Source of the DNA: Clostridiales bacterium
GTDB lineage: Bacteria; Bacillota; Clostridia; Peptostreptococcales; BM714
NCBI GenBank assembly: GCA_002869095.1
Contig: PKTO01000120.1
Span: 1-8,290 of the forward strand
Length of the DNA stretch: 8,290 nucleotides
Direction: 5' to 3'
The notes below the pieces were generated by a model. It worked only from the letters and a program-made list of their open reading frames with translations, did not search any database and was not told where the DNA came from. This document shows, piece after piece, positions 5,105 through 8,290 of the stretch; positions within the stretch are counted from its first letter, which is position 1, and the number at the start of each line of letters is the position of its first letter. The position numbers and the translations under genes are program-made.

Positions 5105-5120
5105 GCACTATATGTAGTGG
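5105..5120. promoter_or_regulatory. NrdR-box-like palindrome upstream of nrdD
   Basis: CACTATATGTAGTG (5106-5119) matches the core of the NrdR box (consensus roughly ACACTATATATAGTGT) at 13 of 14 positions. NrdR is the ATP/dATP-sensing repressor of ribonucleotide reductase genes and usually binds a pair of boxes. A second, degenerate candidate is TCTCTATATAGACATC (5181-5196), which contains the perfect palindrome TCTATATAGA. It lies about 76 bases away, centre to centre, rather than the usual three turns or so. Confidence 0.72.
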
Positions 5121-5222
5121 TGAATAAAAACGGTGAATTAATGTTTTCAATGTGATTTGGAACGGTTTGTAATTAGAAAATCTCTATATAGACATCTATA
5201 TATCTTTGAAAGGGGCATGGCA

Positions 5223-7346
5223 ATGTATACAAAAGTTTTAAAAAGAGACAAGCAGACAGTTGAATTCAGAAAAGACAAAATAACCAATGCCATTTATCAA
5301 GGTTTGATAAGTGTTTATATGGACAGAAATGCAAACGAATTGAAAAAGTTGTCCGAGGTGATAAGCGACAAGGTGATATACAATATGGAGAAAAAAACCT
5401 ACAGCCGCGAATATCCTTCCGTAGAGGAAATACAGGATGCAGTAGAAGAAACTCTCATGGAAATGGGGGAACGGAAAACGGCCAGGGAATACATAAGGTA
5501 TCGAATGACCCATCAGGAAATAAGAGACACAAAAAAATCTTTGGTTGACGCCGAGAAAGTCGTAGACGAATATGTTTCAGAGGAAAATTGGCGGGTCAAG
5601 GAAAATTCAAACATGGGGTTTTCTTTGCAGGGATTGAACAACCATATAATCTCCGAGGTCACAAAAAACTTTTGGCTTGACCGTGTCTATACAAGCGCCA
5701 TAAGAAAGGCGCACAGAAAAGGGGATTTCCACATACACGACTTGGGGCTTTTGGCGCCTTATTGTTGTGGATGGAGCTTGGAAGACCTTTTGCTCAAAGG
5801 CTTCAAGGGGGCAGCCGGAAAAGTTGAGAGCAAGCCGCCGAAGCATTTCAAGACGGCGCTGGGCCAGTTGGTGAACTTTTTCTATACTCTTCAAGGGGAA
5901 GCGGCGGGAGCTCAGGCCATTTCATCATTTGACACATATCTTGCCCCCTTCGTAAAGTTCGACAATCTGGGATACGAACAGGTCAAGCAGGCGATGCAGG
6001 AATTCATATTCAATTTGAATGTTCCCACAAGAGTGGGCTTCCAGACGCCTTTCGTAAACTTGACAATGGATTTGATATGCCCTAAAAATTTGAGGGACAT
6101 GCCCGTGATAATAGGCGGAAAAAACAACTTTCAATACGCGTACGGACAATTCCAGGAGCAGATGGACATGATAAACAGGGCCTTCTCGGAAGTCATGATG
6201 GAAGGCGATGCAAAAGGGCGGATTTTCACATTCCCCATACCGACATACAATATTTCCAAGGATTTTGATTGGGATTCGCAAGTGTTCGACAGCGTTATAG
6301 AGATGACGGCAAAGTATGGGATACCTTATTTTGCGAATTTCGTGAATTCGGACATGGATCCCGAGGATGCAAGGTCCATGTGCTGCAGGCTCAGGCTTGA
6401 CAACCGCGAACTCAGAAAACGTGGCGGCGGTCTTTTTGGCGCCAATCCCCTCACCGGAAGCATAGGGGTCGTGACAATCAATATGCCCAGGCTCGGATAT
6501 CTTTCAAAGGACAAGGACGATTTCTTTGAAAGGCTGCGCCGTCTTATGGACATAGCAAAGTCTTCCCTCGAGACAAAGAGGAAGATGATAGAGCAAAGCA
6601 CTGTGAACGGACTGTATCCTTACAGCAAATTCTATCTTTCTGAAGTGAGGAACGGAATGGGCGAGTATTGGAAAAACCATTTTTCCACAATCGGAATAAA
6701 CGGAATGAACGAGTGCATAGAGAACTTTTTTGAAAACAGCGAAGACATAACAAGCGAAAAGGGCCTTAAATTTGCTGTTGAAACATTGGAGTACATGAGA
6801 GAGACGATGAGGGAGTACCAGGAGGAAACAGGAAATCTTTACAACCTTGAGGCGACTCCCGCTGAAGGAACCGCCTACAGGCTGGCGAAACTGGACAAAG
6901 AGGTCTATCCCGACATAATCGCCGCGGGGGTCGACGTTCCGTATTATACAAACAGTTCTCAGCTTCCCGTTGGCCATACCGAAGATTTGCTTGAAGCCCT
7001 TGACCTTCAGGAGCCTCTCCAGACCCTCTATACGGGGGGGACGGTTTTCCACGGCTTCCTTGGAGAAAGCATAGAAGACTTGGAAACGTGCAAACTTCTT
7101 GTGCGCAGGGTTATGGAGAATTACGAAATACCATATTTTACGGTTTCTCCGACATTTTCGGTTTGCGGTGTTCACGGATACCTTAGAGGCGAGCAGCCGA
7201 CATGCCCGAAATGCGGCGCGGAAACCGAAGTATGGACGAGGGTGGTTGGATTCCACAGGCCCGTGAAGAACTGGAACAAAGGAAAGCGCGAGGAGTACAG
7301 GGAAAGAAAGGCCTTCGACATGCAAAAGGCCGCAGGAGCGCTTTAA
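5223..7346 (+). CDS. nrdD: Anaerobic (class III) ribonucleoside-triphosphate reductase
   Basis: A 707-residue glycyl-radical enzyme that reduces NTPs to dNTPs without oxygen. An N-terminal ATP-cone (about 1-95) gives allosteric control. HIHDLG (170-175) and YCCGW (180-184, active-site Cys181/182) follow, then MCCRLR (387-392) with the second active-site cysteine region. A zinc ribbon is formed by Cys648, His651, Cys661 and Cys664, and RVVGF places the glycyl radical at Gly676. Start ATG 5223 is chosen because GAAAGGGG (5208-5215) lies 7 bases upstream. ATGs at 5157 and 5217 are in frame but the first has no ribosome binding site and the second is too close to one. nrdG follows with no intervening base. 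The YC-GW context differs from the NC context of the formate-using E. coli/T4 enzymes and resembles the Thermotoga-like branch; this is from memory. Confidence 0.97.
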   Translation: MYTKVLKRDKQTVEFRKDKITNAIYQGLISVYMDRNANELKKLSEVISDKVIYNMEKKTYSREYPSVEEIQDAVEETLMEMGERKTAREYIRYRMTHQEIRDTKKSLVDAEKVVDEYVSEENWRVKENSNMGFSLQGLNNHIISEVTKNFWLDRVYTSAIRKAHRKGDFHIHDLGLLAPYCCGWSLEDLLLKGFKGAAGKVESKPPKHFKTALGQLVNFFYTLQGEAAGAQAISSFDTYLAPFVKFDNLGYEQVKQAMQEFIFNLNVPTRVGFQTPFVNLTMDLICPKNLRDMPVIIGGKNNFQYAYGQFQEQMDMINRAFSEVMMEGDAKGRIFTFPIPTYNISKDFDWDSQVFDSVIEMTAKYGIPYFANFVNSDMDPEDARSMCCRLRLDNRELRKRGGGLFGANPLTGSIGVVTINMPRLGYLSKDKDDFFERLRRLMDIAKSSLETKRKMIEQSTVNGLYPYSKFYLSEVRNGMGEYWKNHFSTIGINGMNECIENFFENSEDITSEKGLKFAVETLEYMRETMREYQEETGNLYNLEATPAEGTAYRLAKLDKEVYPDIIAAGVDVPYYTNSSQLPVGHTEDLLEALDLQEPLQTLYTGGTVFHGFLGESIEDLETCKLLVRRVMENYEIPYFTVSPTFSVCGVHGYLRGEQPTCPKCGAETEVWTRVVGFHRPVKNWNKGKREEYRERKAFDMQKAAGAL

Positions 7347-8039
7347 ATGCTGTTTAGAGGCTGGCAAAAGGTGTCTTTGATGGATTACCCCGGAAAGATA
7401 GTTACAACGGCTTTTGTTGGAGGATGCAACTTCAAGTGCCCTTATTGCCATAACCGGGAATTGGTCGAGAACGGTTCGGATCTGGAAACCTTTTCAGAAG
7501 GGGAAGTGCTTTCATTTCTCGAGAAAAGGCATTCAATGGTCGACGGCGTATGTGTCAGCGGAGGAGAGCCGACAATACACAAGGACCTTCCTGAATTCGT
7601 TGAAAAGGTCAAGCTTATGGGAAAATTCGTCAAGCTGGACACAAACGGATCGAACCCGGAAATGATTAGAGAGCTGTTGGACCGCAGTTTGCTTGACTAC
7701 ATAGCTATGGACGTCAAGTGCGCAATGGACAAATACAGCTTGCTGACCAAATGCGGAATCGAAGATTTGCCGAATCTGCTGGAGTCGATGGAAGCAATAA
7801 AAAAATCGGGAATCAATTACGAGTTCAGGACGACTCTTACAAAGGAATACAATCCTGTTGAAGACAAACATGCCTTGGCCGAACTGGTTTCGGGGGCTGA
7901 GAGTTACGCGCTCCAGAAATTCAGAGTTCCGGAGTGGGATTTCGGTGAAAAACTGAACCCGCTTGATAAAAGCGAAGCTGAAGAAATAATGGAAACAATA
8001 AGACCACATGTCGGGCAAATTGTTTTGAGAGGTTATTGA
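7347..8039 (+). CDS. nrdG: Anaerobic ribonucleoside-triphosphate reductase activating enzyme (radical SAM)
   Basis: A 230-residue radical SAM protein that binds a [4Fe-4S] cluster, cleaves S-adenosylmethionine and installs the glycyl radical on NrdD. The cluster motif CNFKCPYC gives Cys27, Cys31 and Cys34. SGGEP (71-75) and KLDTNGS (96-102) are the SAM-binding parts, and AMDVK (120-124) is the conserved later strand. The architecture and the beginning (GWQKVSLMDYPGKI) match the longer NrdG type (TIGR02495-like) rather than the roughly 150-residue E. coli NrdG. AGGAG (7334-7338), inside the end of nrdD, lies 8 bases before ATG 7347. The nrdD stop TAA abuts the ATG, so the pair should be translationally coupled and made in a set ratio. 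No clear terminator was seen before the tRNA promoter. Confidence 0.95.
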   Translation: MLFRGWQKVSLMDYPGKIVTTAFVGGCNFKCPYCHNRELVENGSDLETFSEGEVLSFLEKRHSMVDGVCVSGGEPTIHKDLPEFVEKVKLMGKFVKLDTNGSNPEMIRELLDRSLLDYIAMDVKCAMDKYSLLTKCGIEDLPNLLESMEAIKKSGINYEFRTTLTKEYNPVEDKHALAELVSGAESYALQKFRVPEWDFGEKLNPLDKSEAEEIMETIRPHVGQIVLRGY

Positions 8040-8059
8040 AGGAAAAATCACCAATCCTG

Positions 8060-8088
8060 TTGACAAGTCAGCGGGAATTTGGTATTAT
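8060..8088 (+). promoter_or_regulatory. Strong promoter of the tRNA cluster
   Basis: TTGACA (8060-8065, perfect), 17 bases, TATTAT (8083-8088, 5/6). The transcript should start near 8095, about 17 bases before tRNA-Asn, as expected for a stable-RNA operon. It starts 21 bases after the nrdG stop. Confidence 0.92.
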
Positions 8089-8111
8089 GATGCAGTCGCT
8101 AAAAAGAACGT

Positions 8112-8186
8112 TCCAAAGTAGCTCAATGGTGGAGCACCCGGCTGTTAACCGGTAGGCTGTGAGTTCGAATCTCACCTTTGGAGCCA
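8112..8186 (+). tRNA. tRNA-Asn (anticodon GTT)
   Basis: A complete cloverleaf. The acceptor stem TCCAAAG / CTTTGGA is perfect, the D stem is GCTC/GAGC, the anticodon loop CTGTTAA has GTT at 8144-8146, and the T arm is GTGAG-TTCGAAT-CTCAC. The discriminator is G and CCA is encoded (8184-8186). The outermost anticodon-stem pair (27-43, bases 8137 and 8153) is a C-U mismatch; the other four pairs are intact, so it is probably functional. Confidence 0.97.
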
Positions 8187-8191
8187 TATTT

Positions 8192-8266
8192 GGCCCCTTG
8201 GTCAAGCGGTCAAGACACCGCCCTTTCACGGCGGTAACAGGGGTTCGATTCCCCTAGGGGTCACCA
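8192..8266 (+). tRNA. tRNA-Glu (anticodon TTC)
   Basis: A complete cloverleaf. The acceptor stem GGCCCCT / AGGGGTC has one G-T pair, the anticodon stem CCGCC / GGCGG is perfect, and the loop CTTTCAC has TTC at 8225-8227. The T arm is AGGGG-TTCGATT-CCCCT, and CCA is encoded (8264-8266). It lies 5 bases after tRNA-Asn, in the same transcript. Confidence 0.97.
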
Positions 8267-8269
8267 AGT

Positions 8270-8290
8270 GGGCGCATAGCTCAGCTGGGA
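8270..8290 (+). tRNA. Start of a third tRNA, cut by the window end (probably tRNA-Val)
   Basis: GGGCGCA followed by TAGCTCAGCTGGGA is the acceptor 5' strand and D arm of a tRNA, 3 bases after tRNA-Glu. The anticodon lies outside the window. The GGGCGCATAGCTCAG beginning and the Asn-Glu-Val order common in Clostridia favour tRNA-Val, but Ala, Ile or others are not excluded. Confidence 0.75.

Noticed and set aside
5157..5222. Upstream in-frame ATG that would lengthen NrdD by 22 residues
   Set aside because: No ribosome binding site before 5157, and the extension is not part of the ATP-cone; GAAAGGGG at 5208-5215 fixes the start at 5223.
6504..7451. Long open frame (315 codons) on the minus strand across nrdD/nrdG
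   Set aside because: It lies opposite well-conserved nrdD and nrdG coding sequence, has no recognisable domain and is explained as a codon-bias shadow.

Overview
The window looks like a chromosomal segment of a strictly anaerobic, low-to-moderate G+C Gram-positive bacterium of the class Clostridia. The reasons are strong AAAGGAGG-type ribosome binding sites, TTG and GTG starts, consensus sigma-A promoters, an oxygen-sensitive class III ribonucleotide reductase, AT-rich spacers, and a tRNA Asn-Glu-(Val?) cluster with encoded CCA ends. An in-frame UGA read through in a conserved family position implies selenocysteine use, which would fit an amino-acid-fermenting, selenoprotein-rich clostridium. 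The genus is not proven by the sequence. All genes are on the + strand.

Layout. (1) 1-2039: the end of a histidine operon (hisF 3' part, hisIE), then ndk joined to hisIE by a 4-base ATGA overlap, then an ECF-transporter S component with a TTG start and possibly its own promoter. An AT-rich hairpin terminator follows. (2) 2040-2714: a very AT-rich spacer with no credible gene, holding several short inverted and tandem repeats. It ends in a perfect 10-bp inverted repeat that coincides with a likely promoter. (3) 2715-4171: a monocistronic Na+-coupled NSS/LeuT-family amino-acid transporter with its terminator. (4) 4195-5018: a REP-like repeat hairpin, then a near-perfect promoter carrying a CsoR/CstR-like operator. 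It drives a two-gene unit: a HesB/IscA-like selenoprotein that conventional gene calling misses because of its in-frame TGA (codon 36), and a small NrdH/YruB-like glutaredoxin. A strong terminator closes the unit. (5) 5033-8039: a promoter, a NrdR-box-like palindrome, then nrdD and nrdG with zero bases between stop and start. (6) 8060-8290: a consensus promoter and tRNA-Asn, tRNA-Glu and the start of a third tRNA that runs off the window.

How it fits together. The most interesting part is 4280-5018. A promoter with an operator of the type bound by Cu(I)- or persulfide-sensing CsoR-family repressors controls a selenocysteine version of an Fe-S-type (HesB) scaffold protein plus a CxxC redoxin. 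That suggests a stress-inducible thiol/selenol module. The downstream NrdD has the YCCGW-type active-site neighbourhood rather than the NC-type. It may therefore take electrons from a redoxin, which makes the adjacent glutaredoxin a candidate partner. These functional links are inference; the gene structures themselves are directly visible.
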